DNA of 57,737 nucleotides from the NCBI GenBank assembly GCA_019119495.1, contig DWWX01000020.1:1-57737 (forward strand), given 5' to 3'. This stretch comes from Candidatus Gemmiger stercorigallinarum (GTDB lineage: Bacteria > Bacillota > Clostridia > Oscillospirales > Ruminococcaceae). Below the pieces are notes generated by a model that saw only the letters and a list, made by a program, of their open reading frames with translations, did not search any database and was not told where the DNA came from. Shown here one piece after another: positions 51,736 to 57,737 of this stretch; position 1 is the first letter of the stretch, and each line of letters starts with the position of its first letter. The translations under genes were made by a program, and so were the position numbers.

Positions 51736-51770
51736 AAGGCGCGTCTCTGCCAAACACAGAGACGCGCCTT
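51736..51770. terminator. Terminator after the DUF6056-like gene
   Basis: Perfect 14-bp stem (51736-51749 with 51757-51770, AAGGCGCGTCTCTG) and a 7-base loop followed by TTT-containing sequence; usable on both strands. Confidence 0.8.
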
Positions 51771-51807
51771 TGCTGTTCCCACAGGCTGTTGCCGGGGTGT
51801 CTGTTAG

Positions 51808-51841
51808 AAAAACTGTTTTGCGGAGGTTATACCGCCGCAAA
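51808..51841 (-). terminator. Terminator of the ATP-grasp gene
   Basis: Minus-strand TTTGCGG/CCGCAAA stem (51817-51841) followed after ACAG by T5, just downstream of the ATP-grasp stop. Confidence 0.6.
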
Positions 51842-51856
51842 GCGGGGCGGGCGTGC

Positions 51857-53050
51857 TTACACCCGCTCCTGCACAAAGCGGATGAACGCTTCCCGCTCCT
51901 CGGCGGTATCCACGTTGACCACGTACATCTGGTTGCCCATGTCCATGGCCAGCGCATCGGGCATGCGGTCGCACATCTTCATGGCGGGGCCGTACTTGGC
52001 CAAAATCTCCGCATGGGTATGCCGGTAGGCCACGCCGTCCCGGCGGCCGGCGTAAACGCAGTAATGTTTCGGCCCGTTCATATCCTGGTGGACGACCTTG
52101 TCATAGCAGACCATGTCCGCCCAGATCTGGTAGCAGTCCACCGAGTTGGCAAAGTTGATCATGTCCGGGGTGTAGCCGCCGGCCGGGCGCATGTTGACCT
52201 CCAGCGCCATGTAGTCTCCCTTTTTGCCCAGGCCGGGTTTGTCCTGGTTCAGCTGGAAAAACTCGCAGTGGAAAAACCGGCTCTTGGCGCCAAAGGCTTT
52301 TATGGTGCGGAACCCGGTGTCCCGCAGGGCCTCCGGCACGGTGCGCTGCACCCAGTAGGCCAGGTCGCCGCCAGTGTTGACGATGTCCATGATGGGGGTG
52401 GGGAAGTACTCGGAAGTATAAAAGATAGGCACACAATGGCTGTCCGCCACGCCGTCAAAGCTGACGATGGTGCCGTCGATGAATTCCTCCATAATGTAGC
52501 TTTCGGCAGGCAGGCGGGCGTAAAACGCTTCCAAGTCCTGCTCGTTTTTCAGCTTGTAGGTGGCCTCGGCGCCGCAGCCGTTGTCCGGCTTGACAATGAC
52601 CGGGTAGCCCACCTGGGCGATAAACTCCCGCGCCGCCTCCAGCGTCGAGACCATGTGGTGCCGCGCCACCGGCACGCCGGCCTTGCGGTAGCTTTCCTTC
52701 ATGATGCTTTTGTACTTGATGCGGGAGATGAAGTCATTCTGTGCGCCGGTGGTGATGTTAAAGTCGGTGCGCAGCTGGGCGTCCATTTCCAGCCAGTATT
52801 CGTTGTTGCTCTCCAGCCAGTCGATCTTGCCGTAGCGGAAGGTGAAATACCCCACCGCACGCACCATCTCGCCGTAATTGCCAAGATCGTTGACCCGATA
52901 ATACTCGGTCAGGGTTCGTTTGAGCTCCGCAGGGATCTCCTCGTAGGGGGCGTCGCCGATGCCCAGCACATTGACGCCGTTGCGCTTGAGCCGGTCGCAG
53001 AAATTCCAGTAGCTTTTTGGAAAATGCGGTGAAATAAATACAAAATTCAT
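51857..53050 (-). CDS. ATP-grasp domain ligase of unknown substrate
   Basis: A 397-residue ATP-grasp enzyme of carbamoyl-phosphate-synthase/PurK-like fold. N-terminal Rossmann-like pre-ATP-grasp region (NFVFISPHFPKSYWNFCDRLKRNGVNVLGIGDAPY), an ATP-binding module (about 115-300: KYKSIMKESYRKAGVPVARHHMV, YPVIVKPDNGCGAEATYKLKN, YIMEEFIDGTIVSFDG) and the metal-binding end MALEVNMRPAGGYTPDMIN. Such enzymes join a carboxylate to an amine or thiol via acyl phosphate. ATG 53050 follows GAGGGAGAG. It is downstream of the DUF4250 gene on one transcript and faces the esterase/DUF6056 pair. Confidence 0.85.
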   Translation of the reverse strand: MNFVFISPHFPKSYWNFCDRLKRNGVNVLGIGDAPYEEIPAELKRTLTEYYRVNDLGNYGEMVRAVGYFTFRYGKIDWLESNNEYWLEMDAQLRTDFNITTGAQNDFISRIKYKSIMKESYRKAGVPVARHHMVSTLEAAREFIAQVGYPVIVKPDNGCGAEATYKLKNEQDLEAFYARLPAESYIMEEFIDGTIVSFDGVADSHCVPIFYTSEYFPTPIMDIVNTGGDLAYWVQRTVPEALRDTGFRTIKAFGAKSRFFHCEFFQLNQDKPGLGKKGDYMALEVNMRPAGGYTPDMINFANSVDCYQIWADMVCYDKVVHQDMNGPKHYCVYAGRRDGVAYRHTHAEILAKYGPAMKMCDRMPDALAMDMGNQMYVVNVDTAEEREAFIRFVQERV

Positions 53051-53109
53051 AGTCTCTCCCTCTTTCACATCAAACCCGGCGCCGGCCCGCACAGCCGACC
53101 CTGCCGGGG

Positions 53110-53283
53110 TCAGACGAATTGACGCCGGGACGGTTCGTATTGATAGCCGATCTCCGCAAGACGACCGCACAATTCGTCCTTGCTCACATCCTCCACCGTG
53201 CAGAACTCGTCCAGATCACGGTCGCGGTCCCGCAGCTTGGTGTTGACATAGCTCAACAGGATCACAGGGTCCTTTGGCAGCAT
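53110..53283 (-). CDS. DUF4250 small protein
   Basis: A 57-residue protein beginning MLPKDPVILLSYVNTKLRD and ending RLAEIGYQYEPSRRQFV, matching the small DUF4250 family of clostridia; function unknown, with a helical, winged-helix-like fold plausible (EDVSKDELCGRL). Ribosome binding site GGAAGGAGAGG is 9 bases before ATG 53283, and a strong extended -10 promoter lies upstream, so it is a real gene. It is the first gene of a minus-strand unit with the ATP-grasp enzyme 60 bases downstream. Confidence 0.85.
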   Translation of the reverse strand: MLPKDPVILLSYVNTKLRDRDRDLDEFCTVEDVSKDELCGRLAEIGYQYEPSRRQFV

Positions 53284-53325
53284 GGCTTTGCCTCTCCTTC
53301 CTGTATGGGGTTCGCATTTGTGTAT

Positions 53326-53353
53326 ATCATACCACTTTACAGCGATAAATCAA
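53326..53353 (-). promoter_or_regulatory. Sigma-A promoter of the DUF4250/ATP-grasp unit
   Basis: Minus-strand TTGATT (53348-53353), 16 bases, TGG-TATGAT extended -10 (53326-53331). Confidence 0.75.
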
Positions 53354-53420
53354 GCGCGCCTGTGCAAAAAAATGCAGCTTTGGGATATCTGCCGGCCAAA
53401 GCCGCGGCAAAAGGGTACAG

Positions 53421-53446
53421 AAAAAGCCGGCCACCATGTGACCGGC
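53421..53446 (-). terminator. Terminator of rpmB
   Basis: Minus-strand 9-bp stem (GCCGGTCAC/GTGGCCGGC, one G-U, loop ATG) followed by T5. Confidence 0.82.
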
Positions 53447-53463
53447 ATTTCTGTTTCCTGTGA

Positions 53464-53652
53464 TCAGACCGCGCGGGTAACCTTACCCGAACGCAGGCAG
53501 CGGGTGCAGGCGTAGATATACTTCGGGGAACCATCCACGATAGCTTTTACGCGCTTGACGTTGGGATTCCAGGTACGGTTGCTCCGGCGATGGGAGTGAG
53601 ACACCTTGATACCGAACGTGACGCCCTTGCCACAACATGCACATTTGGCCAT
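53464..53652 (-). CDS. rpmB: 50S ribosomal protein L28 (zinc-binding form)
   Basis: A 62-residue ribosomal protein: MAKCACCGKGVTFG, SHSHRRSNRTWNPNV and YACTRCLRSGKVTRAV. The two Cys pairs (CACC and CTRC) form a zinc ribbon, the C+ form. The frame runs open far upstream but the true start is ATG 53652, preceded by AAAGGAGGTG. It has its own promoter and terminator. Confidence 0.97.
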   Translation of the reverse strand: MAKCACCGKGVTFGIKVSHSHRRSNRTWNPNVKRVKAIVDGSPKYIYACTRCLRSGKVTRAV

Positions 53653-53683
53653 TCTGCTTGCACCTCCTTTAAGTAGCTGTACT

Positions 53684-53712
53684 ATCATAGCAAAACCAAA
53701 CGGAAAATGCAA
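53684..53712 (-). promoter_or_regulatory. Sigma-A promoter of rpmB
   Basis: Minus-strand TTGCAT (53707-53712), 17 bases, TATGAT (53684-53689); short leader of about 25 nt. Confidence 0.78.
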
Positions 53713-53793
53713 GAGTTTTTTCTTGCTCTTGGCAAAAAATCTGCATGAATTTTGGCAAAATCTTGTGTTTGCCCTGCAAAATCGCCCGCTATC

Positions 53794-53822
53794 TTGTTTT
53801 GGGACGCAAAGTGCGCTATAAT
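53794..53822 (+). promoter_or_regulatory. Sigma-A promoter of the S2P-scpAB-gerW block
   Basis: TTGTTT (53794-53799), 17 bases, TATAAT (53817-53822), divergent from rpmB. Confidence 0.75.
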
Positions 53823-53919
53823 AAGATGCACATTTTTGCCCGGCCGGGCTTTGCCGCCCGCCGGACTGCGCCATATGATACATATTATTTGCAGTTATTT
53901 GGAAAAGAGGGATGCACCG

Positions 53920-54576
53920 ATGCATGGGCTGTTGAACGGACTGTTGGGGATCGATGTGCTGGTCTCCTACCTGGTGCGCGCTGTGGTCATGCTGATCGTG
54001 ATCCCCTTTCACGAGGCCGCCCATGCCCTGGTCAGCTGGCTGCTGGGGGACCCCACCGCCAAGAACGCCGGACGCCTTTCGCTGAACCCGGTGCGGCATT
54101 TTGACCTGATGGGCGCGGTCTGCATGGTGGTGGCCGGCGTGGGCTGGGCCAAGCCGGTCAGCATCCGCCCCGATCGTTTCCGCAACCCCAAGGTGGGCAT
54201 GGCGGTGTCCGCCGCGGCGGGGCCCGCGTCCAACCTGCTGCTGGCGTTTGTGTCCATGATCTGCTATAAGCTGCTGCCGGTCTTGTTCGGCTGGTATGCG
54301 GTGCCCGACCTGCTGCAGCAGTTTTTCTGGTACATGATCACCATGAACATCAGCCTGGGCGTGTTCAACCTGCTGCCGGTGCCGCCCTTTGACGGCAGCC
54401 GCATCGCGCTGCTGTTCCTGCCGCGGAAATACTATTTCAAGGCCATGCAGTACGAGCGGTACATTATGATCGCCGTTTTGCTGCTGGCGCTGTTCGGCAT
54501 TTTGGACACGCCGCTCTCCATCGCGGGCAATGCGGTGATGGGCTGGCTGGACGCCGCCACCAAATTTATCTGGTAA
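53920..54576 (+). CDS. Site-2 protease family membrane metalloprotease
   Basis: A 218-residue M50-type intramembrane protease with about five helices. Zinc site HEAAH (H31, E32, H35) in VIPFHEAAHALVSWLLGD and the second ligand D158 in FNLLPVPPFDGSR; GAVCMVVAGVGWAKPV and GPASNLLLAF are typical of the compact YdiL/Rip-like S2P family with no PDZ domain. It precedes scpA in many Firmicutes. It lacks the CBS domains of SpoIVFB, so it is probably not the pro-sigma-K protease; target unknown. ATG 53920 follows AAAAGAGGGA. Confidence 0.9.
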   Translation: MHGLLNGLLGIDVLVSYLVRAVVMLIVIPFHEAAHALVSWLLGDPTAKNAGRLSLNPVRHFDLMGAVCMVVAGVGWAKPVSIRPDRFRNPKVGMAVSAAAGPASNLLLAFVSMICYKLLPVLFGWYAVPDLLQQFFWYMITMNISLGVFNLLPVPPFDGSRIALLFLPRKYYFKAMQYERYIMIAVLLLALFGILDTPLSIAGNAVMGWLDAATKFIW

Positions 54577-54611
54577 CGGGGTCCCGGCACAAAAGTAGAG
54601 GGAGTTGCTGC

Positions 54612-55343
54612 ATGGAGGCATTGACCTTCAAACTGGAAGAGTTCGAGGGCCCGCTGGATCTGCTGCTGTATCTGGTGAGCAAAAACAAAATGAACCTGTA
54701 CGACATCAACATCATGGAGCTGATCGACCAGTACACCGCGGTCATCGGCAGTGTACAGGGGGACCGGATGGATGCGGCCAGCGAGTTCATCGACATGGCC
54801 GCCCACCTGGTACAGATGAAAAGCGCGCTGCTGCTGCCCCGCGCGCCGGAGGCCGAGCGGATGAAAGCCGAGCTGACCGGCCGCCTGATCGAGTACAGCG
54901 CCTGCAAGCAGGTGGCCGCCCGCCTGGGCGGCCGCGCCAGGGACCTGTTCACAGCCGTGCGCGCGCCCCAGCCGCTGGTGGGCGCAGCCGAGTATACCCG
55001 CCCCCACAAGCCGGAACAGCTGGTGCAGGCCTGGTACAGCCTGATGGGCCGCAGCCTGCGCAAGCGCAAGCCCAGCCAGGAACGGTTTGAGCCGCTGGTC
55101 ACGGCGCCTTTTGTCTCGGTGGCAAGCCGGGTGGCGCATATGCTGCGGGGGCTTTTGCGGGGCACGCTGGGCCGCATGACGCAGCTGTTCAGCCGCGAGG
55201 AGAGCCGCAGCACCAACGTGGCCACCTTTCTGGCGCTTTTGGAGCTGGTGCGCGCCGGCCGGGTGCAGATCGGCGAGGGCGGCAGGCTGAAAGTGGACCG
55301 CACCCATCACAGAGACAGGAAGGAGGCCGACGTCGATGAATGA
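54612..55343 (+). CDS. scpA: Segregation and condensation protein A
   Basis: ScpA is the kleisin subunit of the SMC condensin that compacts and segregates origins. The 243-residue product has the N-terminal SMC-neck-binding helix region MEALTFKLEEFEGPLDLLLYLVSKNKMNLYDINIMELIDQY, the AASEFIDMAAHLVQMKSALLLP segment and a C-terminal winged helix (about 175-235, VATFLALLELVRAGRVQI) that binds the SMC cap. It overlaps scpB by 8 bases. Confidence 0.96.
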   Translation: MEALTFKLEEFEGPLDLLLYLVSKNKMNLYDINIMELIDQYTAVIGSVQGDRMDAASEFIDMAAHLVQMKSALLLPRAPEAERMKAELTGRLIEYSACKQVAARLGGRARDLFTAVRAPQPLVGAAEYTRPHKPEQLVQAWYSLMGRSLRKRKPSQERFEPLVTAPFVSVASRVAHMLRGLLRGTLGRMTQLFSREESRSTNVATFLALLELVRAGRVQIGEGGRLKVDRTHHRDRKEADVDE

Positions 55344-55917
55344 ACAGCAGCGCATGGGCGCGCTGGAAGCTATGCTGTTCGCCCACGGCGAGCCGGTGGA
55401 GCTGGCCCGCCTGGCCGACGCCATGCATGCCGAACCCATCCAGACCCAGGTCCTGCTGGAAAAACTCCAGCGCCAGTATGACGAGCGGGACGGCGGCCTG
55501 GTGCTTTTGAACTTTGACGACCGCTGGCAGATGGCGACCCGCCCTTATTACGGCGAGATCGTCAAGCGCATCCTGGACGCCCGCCGCAACGCGCCGCTCT
55601 CGCCGGCCGCGCTGGAAGTGCTGGCGGTGATCGCCTACAACCAGCCGGTGTCCCGCAGCTTTATCGAGCAGGTGCGCGGGGTGGATTCTTCCTCCACCGT
55701 CGCCAAGCTGCTGGACAAGGGGCTGATCGAGGAGGCCGGGCGGCTGGACCTGCCGGGCAAGCCGGTGGCCTTCCGCGTCACCGATACCTTCCTGCGGGTG
55801 TTCGGCCTGGGCAGCCTCGCCGATCTGCCGCCCCTGCACGACGAGACCGCGCCGCAGGCGGAGGAGCCCGGCCCGGACGAGGCGCCGCAGGGCGAACAGC
55901 TGGAGATGCGCACATGA
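55336..55917 (+). CDS. scpB: Segregation and condensation protein B
   Basis: A 193-residue tandem winged-helix (KITE) protein that dimerises on ScpA. Conserved core LEAMLFAHGEPVELARLADAM, WQMATRPYYGEIVKRIL, LSPAALEVLAVIAYNQPVSRSFIEQVRGVDSSSTVAKLLDKGLIEEAGRLDLPGKPVAFRVTDTFLRVFGLGSLADLPPL. An acidic Glu/Pro tail follows. ATGA overlap with the DUF2953 gene. Confidence 0.95.
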   Translation: MNEQQRMGALEAMLFAHGEPVELARLADAMHAEPIQTQVLLEKLQRQYDERDGGLVLLNFDDRWQMATRPYYGEIVKRILDARRNAPLSPAALEVLAVIAYNQPVSRSFIEQVRGVDSSSTVAKLLDKGLIEEAGRLDLPGKPVAFRVTDTFLRVFGLGSLADLPPLHDETAPQAEEPGPDEAPQGEQLEMRT

Positions 55918-56708
55918 GCATTTTGTTTTTGGCGCTGCGCGTTTTGGGCGTGGTGCTGCTGGCGGTGCTGGCGCTGGCGGCGGTGGCTATGCTGCTGCCG
56001 GCCGGGCTGGATATCCGGTGGCGCCGCGGCGGCCCGCTGGAGGTCTGGCTGACAGCCGGCCCGCTGCGGCGGAAGTTTTTCCCGTTTCCGGAAGAAACGC
56101 CGCCCGGCGGCAAAAAAAACGCCGCAAAAGTGCCAGATACAGCACCCTCCGCGGCCCCAAAAGCGCCTGCGCCGGCGGAGAAAAGCGGGGGAGGACCGCC
56201 CCCGGAAGTGCCGCCTGCGCCCGAACCGCCGCAGGCGGAGACGGCGGCGCCTGCAAAGCCCGCCGCGGCCTCCCCGGAGGAGGAGTTCGAGGCAATGCTG
56301 GGCAAACTGATGTCCGACCCGATGCGCCATGTCCGCCGGGGGCAGCAGTGGGCCAAAGGCCCCGGCCGGTTTCTGCTGGCCCGGCTGCGCGTGCGGCACC
56401 TGCGCATCGTCTGGACGGTGACGGGGCAGGATGCGGCCGCCACCGCGGTGACCTACGGCGCGCTGATGGCCGCCTGCAACACCGCCTGGGCGATCCTGCG
56501 GGATCATGTGGACGCCAAAGCCGACGAGCTGCGCCTGGAACCGGATTTTACCGGCGAGCGCGCCGCCGAACGCTGTTTTGCTTGCCAAATCACGGCAAGA
56601 ATGTATATAATAGTAACGACGGCGCTGCTGACCATGCAGGCCGCCGCCAAACGGCGGGCGGCGCGGGCGCGGCGCAGGGCTTCCGGCGGCAGACAAGCCG
56701 GCCCATAA
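55914..56708 (+). CDS. DUF2953 membrane protein (YtfI-like)
   Basis: A 264-residue protein: N-terminal transmembrane helix (about 5-30), a Pro/Ala-rich linker (about 58-125), the DUF2953 core (RVRHLRIVWTVTGQDAAATAVTYGALMAACNTAWAIL, ELRLEPDFTGERAAERCFACQITARMYIIV) and a C-terminal basic helix. In Bacillus the homologue (ytfI) precedes ytfJ/gerW, as here. Function unknown; genomic linkage implies a sporulation or envelope role. Confidence 0.85.
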   Translation: MSILFLALRVLGVVLLAVLALAAVAMLLPAGLDIRWRRGGPLEVWLTAGPLRRKFFPFPEETPPGGKKNAAKVPDTAPSAAPKAPAPAEKSGGGPPPEVPPAPEPPQAETAAPAKPAAASPEEEFEAMLGKLMSDPMRHVRRGQQWAKGPGRFLLARLRVRHLRIVWTVTGQDAAATAVTYGALMAACNTAWAILRDHVDAKADELRLEPDFTGERAAERCFACQITARMYIIVTTALLTMQAAAKRRAARARRRASGGRQAGP

Positions 56709-56727
56709 GGCTCTTGATTTTATAATA

Positions 56728-56751
56728 ATAAACAAACAAATAAACAAACAA
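56728..56751 (+). repeat. 12-bp AT-rich tandem repeat in the gerW leader
   Basis: ATAAACAAACAA occurs twice in a row, preceded by TTGATT (56714-56719) and TATAATAATA (56721-56730). It stands out sharply from the surrounding 70-percent-GC DNA. No properly spaced promoter is convincing. Confidence 0.7.
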
Positions 56752-56792
56752 CGCATGGGCCGCACGGCCCGGCCAGGCAGGAGGATACAAGC

Positions 56793-57206
56793 ATGGCAGA
56801 ACATCCCGTACAGGGGCTGATGGGCGCCACCGTGGAAAAGATCCGCGAGATGGCTGACGCCAACACCATCATCGGCACCCCCATCTCCATTGACGCCAAC
56901 ACCACCATCATCCCGGTGTCCAAGGTCACCATGGGCTTTGCTTCGGGCGGGTCCGACATGGGCGCCAAGGCGACCAAGGAGATGTTTGGCGGCGGTTCGG
57001 GCGCGGGCGTTTCCATCACGCCCATCGCTTTTCTGGTGGTCACCAACGGCACGGTGCGCACGGTGCAGCTGGCCGAGCATGTCTCGCCCATCGACAACGC
57101 CATCAACGCGCTGCCGGAGCTGGTGGACAAGCTGGCCGCCATGCTGAAAAAGGACGATGCGTCCGGCGCGGCGCAGCAGCAGGAAGGGGCGGACGCGGCG
57201 GAGTAA
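56793..57206 (+). CDS. gerW: Spore germination protein GerW (YtfJ)
   Basis: A 137-residue protein with the family core HPVQGLMGATVEKIREMADANTIIGTPISIDANTTIIPVSKVTMGFASGGSDM, GGGSGAGVSITPIAFLVV and IDNAINALPELVDKLAAML. Bacillus GerW is a spore protein needed for germination with L-alanine, expressed under sigma-F/sigma-G. GCAGGAGG precedes ATG 56793. Position after DUF2953 matches other spore formers. Confidence 0.93.
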   Translation: MAEHPVQGLMGATVEKIREMADANTIIGTPISIDANTTIIPVSKVTMGFASGGSDMGAKATKEMFGGGSGAGVSITPIAFLVVTNGTVRTVQLAEHVSPIDNAINALPELVDKLAAMLKKDDASGAAQQQEGADAAE

Positions 57207-57297
57207 AGCCGCCCCGCCGTCAAAGCAGGATCATAGGGCGCGGCCCGGTCATTCCCTGGCCGGACTGCGCCTTTTTGTAAAAAGCAGGAGGAACTTC

Positions 57298-57737
57298 ATG
57301 GCACAGCAACGCATCCAGAAGGTGCTTTCGGACCAGGGCTACTGCAGCCGCCGCGCGGCAGAGCAGCTGATCGCCGAAGGCCGCGTCAAGGTCAACGGCC
57401 ACCCCGTTGGTCTGGGCGACAAGATGGACCCCGATTATGACAAGGTCTCCATCGACGGCAAAAACCTGCGCATCGTGCGCAAACGGCAGTATCTTTATCT
57501 GATGCTGCACAAGCCCCGCGGCTACATCACCACCGCGTCGGACGAGCGGGGCCGCAAGACGGTGATGGACCTGGTGGCGGATGTGGGCCGCCGGGTCTAC
57601 CCGGTGGGCCGCCTGGACAAGGACAGCGAGGGCCTGCTGCTTCTGACCGATGACGGCGCCTTCGCCAACCTGCTGACCCACCCCTCCGGCGGCGTCAGCA
57701 AGCTGTACCGGGTCACGGTGCATCCCCGCGCCACCGA
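57298..57737 (+). CDS. rluB: 23S rRNA pseudouridine synthase RluB/RsuA family (3' truncated)
   Basis: The first 146 codons of a pseudouridine synthase; the frame is open to the window end. An N-terminal S4 RNA-binding domain (about 3-60: RIQKVLSDQGYCSRRAAEQLIAEGRVKVNG) precedes the catalytic domain with HKPRGYITTASD and the catalytic-Asp motif GRLDKDSEGLLLLTDDG (Asp at about residue 108). RluB modifies position 2605 of 23S rRNA. GAGGAG lies before ATG 57298. Its place after scpAB-ytfIJ is conserved in Firmicutes. RsuA-like 16S specificity cannot be excluded. Confidence 0.92.
   Translation, partial: MAQQRIQKVLSDQGYCSRRAAEQLIAEGRVKVNGHPVGLGDKMDPDYDKVSIDGKNLRIVRKRQYLYLMLHKPRGYITTASDERGRKTVMDLVADVGRRVYPVGRLDKDSEGLLLLTDDGAFANLLTHPSGGVSKLYRVTVHPRAT

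Noticed and set aside
53920..54576. SpoIVFB pro-sigma-K protease
   Set aside because: No CBS domain and compact S2P architecture; its position before scpA is that of a general Firmicutes S2P.
53653..54621. Long upstream extension of the rpmB frame
   Set aside because: L28 homology begins at ATG 53652 with a strong ribosome binding site and promoter; the extension is antisense to the S2P gene.

Overview
The window is 57.7 kb of a high-GC (roughly 65 percent) low-G+C-phylum (Firmicutes/Bacillota) chromosome, densely packed and mostly plus-strand. Gene content and order (spoIVB-spo0A, the mazG-HU-rqcP-yabP-yabQ-divIC-S1 block, scpA-scpB-DUF2953-gerW-rluB, cdaA-cdaR) point to a spore-former-derived clostridial lineage. 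The GC content, Ala/Arg-rich coding and tight overlaps suggest the Oscillospiraceae (Faecalibacterium/Gemmiger/Subdoligranulum-like); the genus is inference. No phage, insertion-sequence transposase or CRISPR array is visible; both window ends cut a gene.

Layout. 1-8.3 kb: 3' part of a G5/M23 cell-wall peptidase, murA, a WalJ-like hydrolase, an ABC exporter, rlmH, a lipoprotein NagZ-type glycosidase and a GT4 glycosyltransferase: mostly envelope genes. 8.4-11 kb: a minus-strand tRNA-Leu(UAG) with its own promoter and terminator, then spoIVB and spo0A. 11.4-18.1 kb: a fused ispDF, the c-di-AMP cyclase cdaA with cdaR, an FAD oxidoreductase and an XpaC-like membrane protein. 18.2-27.8 kb: recJ, relA/spoT, a DUF6311-like membrane protein, dtd, a glyoxalase-like hydrolase, hemZ and a uridine-kinase-like protein. 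28-33.9 kb: a zinc-ribbon protein, mazG, HU, rqcP, yabP, yabQ, divIC, an S1 protein, an rRNA methyltransferase and a NYN/LOTUS protein. 34-37.4 kb: an amino-acid ABC importer and yunB.

37.4-46.9 kb is the main minus-strand region: a MATE pump, a gene with a repeat-derived tail, and a lantibiotic-immunity-like ABC transporter divergent from a plus-strand two-component system; then luxS and pyk. 47-53.7 kb: deoB, a DUF218 protein, an esterase, a DUF6056-like membrane protein, and on the minus strand an ATP-grasp enzyme, a 57-residue DUF4250 gene and rpmB. 53.9-57.7 kb: a site-2 protease, scpA, scpB, DUF2953, gerW and the start of rluB.

Sporulation genes are intact throughout (spo0A, spoIVB, yabP, yabQ, yunB, gerW); a sigma-E-like promoter precedes yabP and a 0A box lies upstream of spo0A. 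The most unusual non-coding features are an eight-hairpin array (38876-39216) that runs into the 3' end of a gene, a 52-bp palindrome resembling two abutting transposon ends (11180-11231), and direct repeats in the divergent control region of the two-component/ABC locus.
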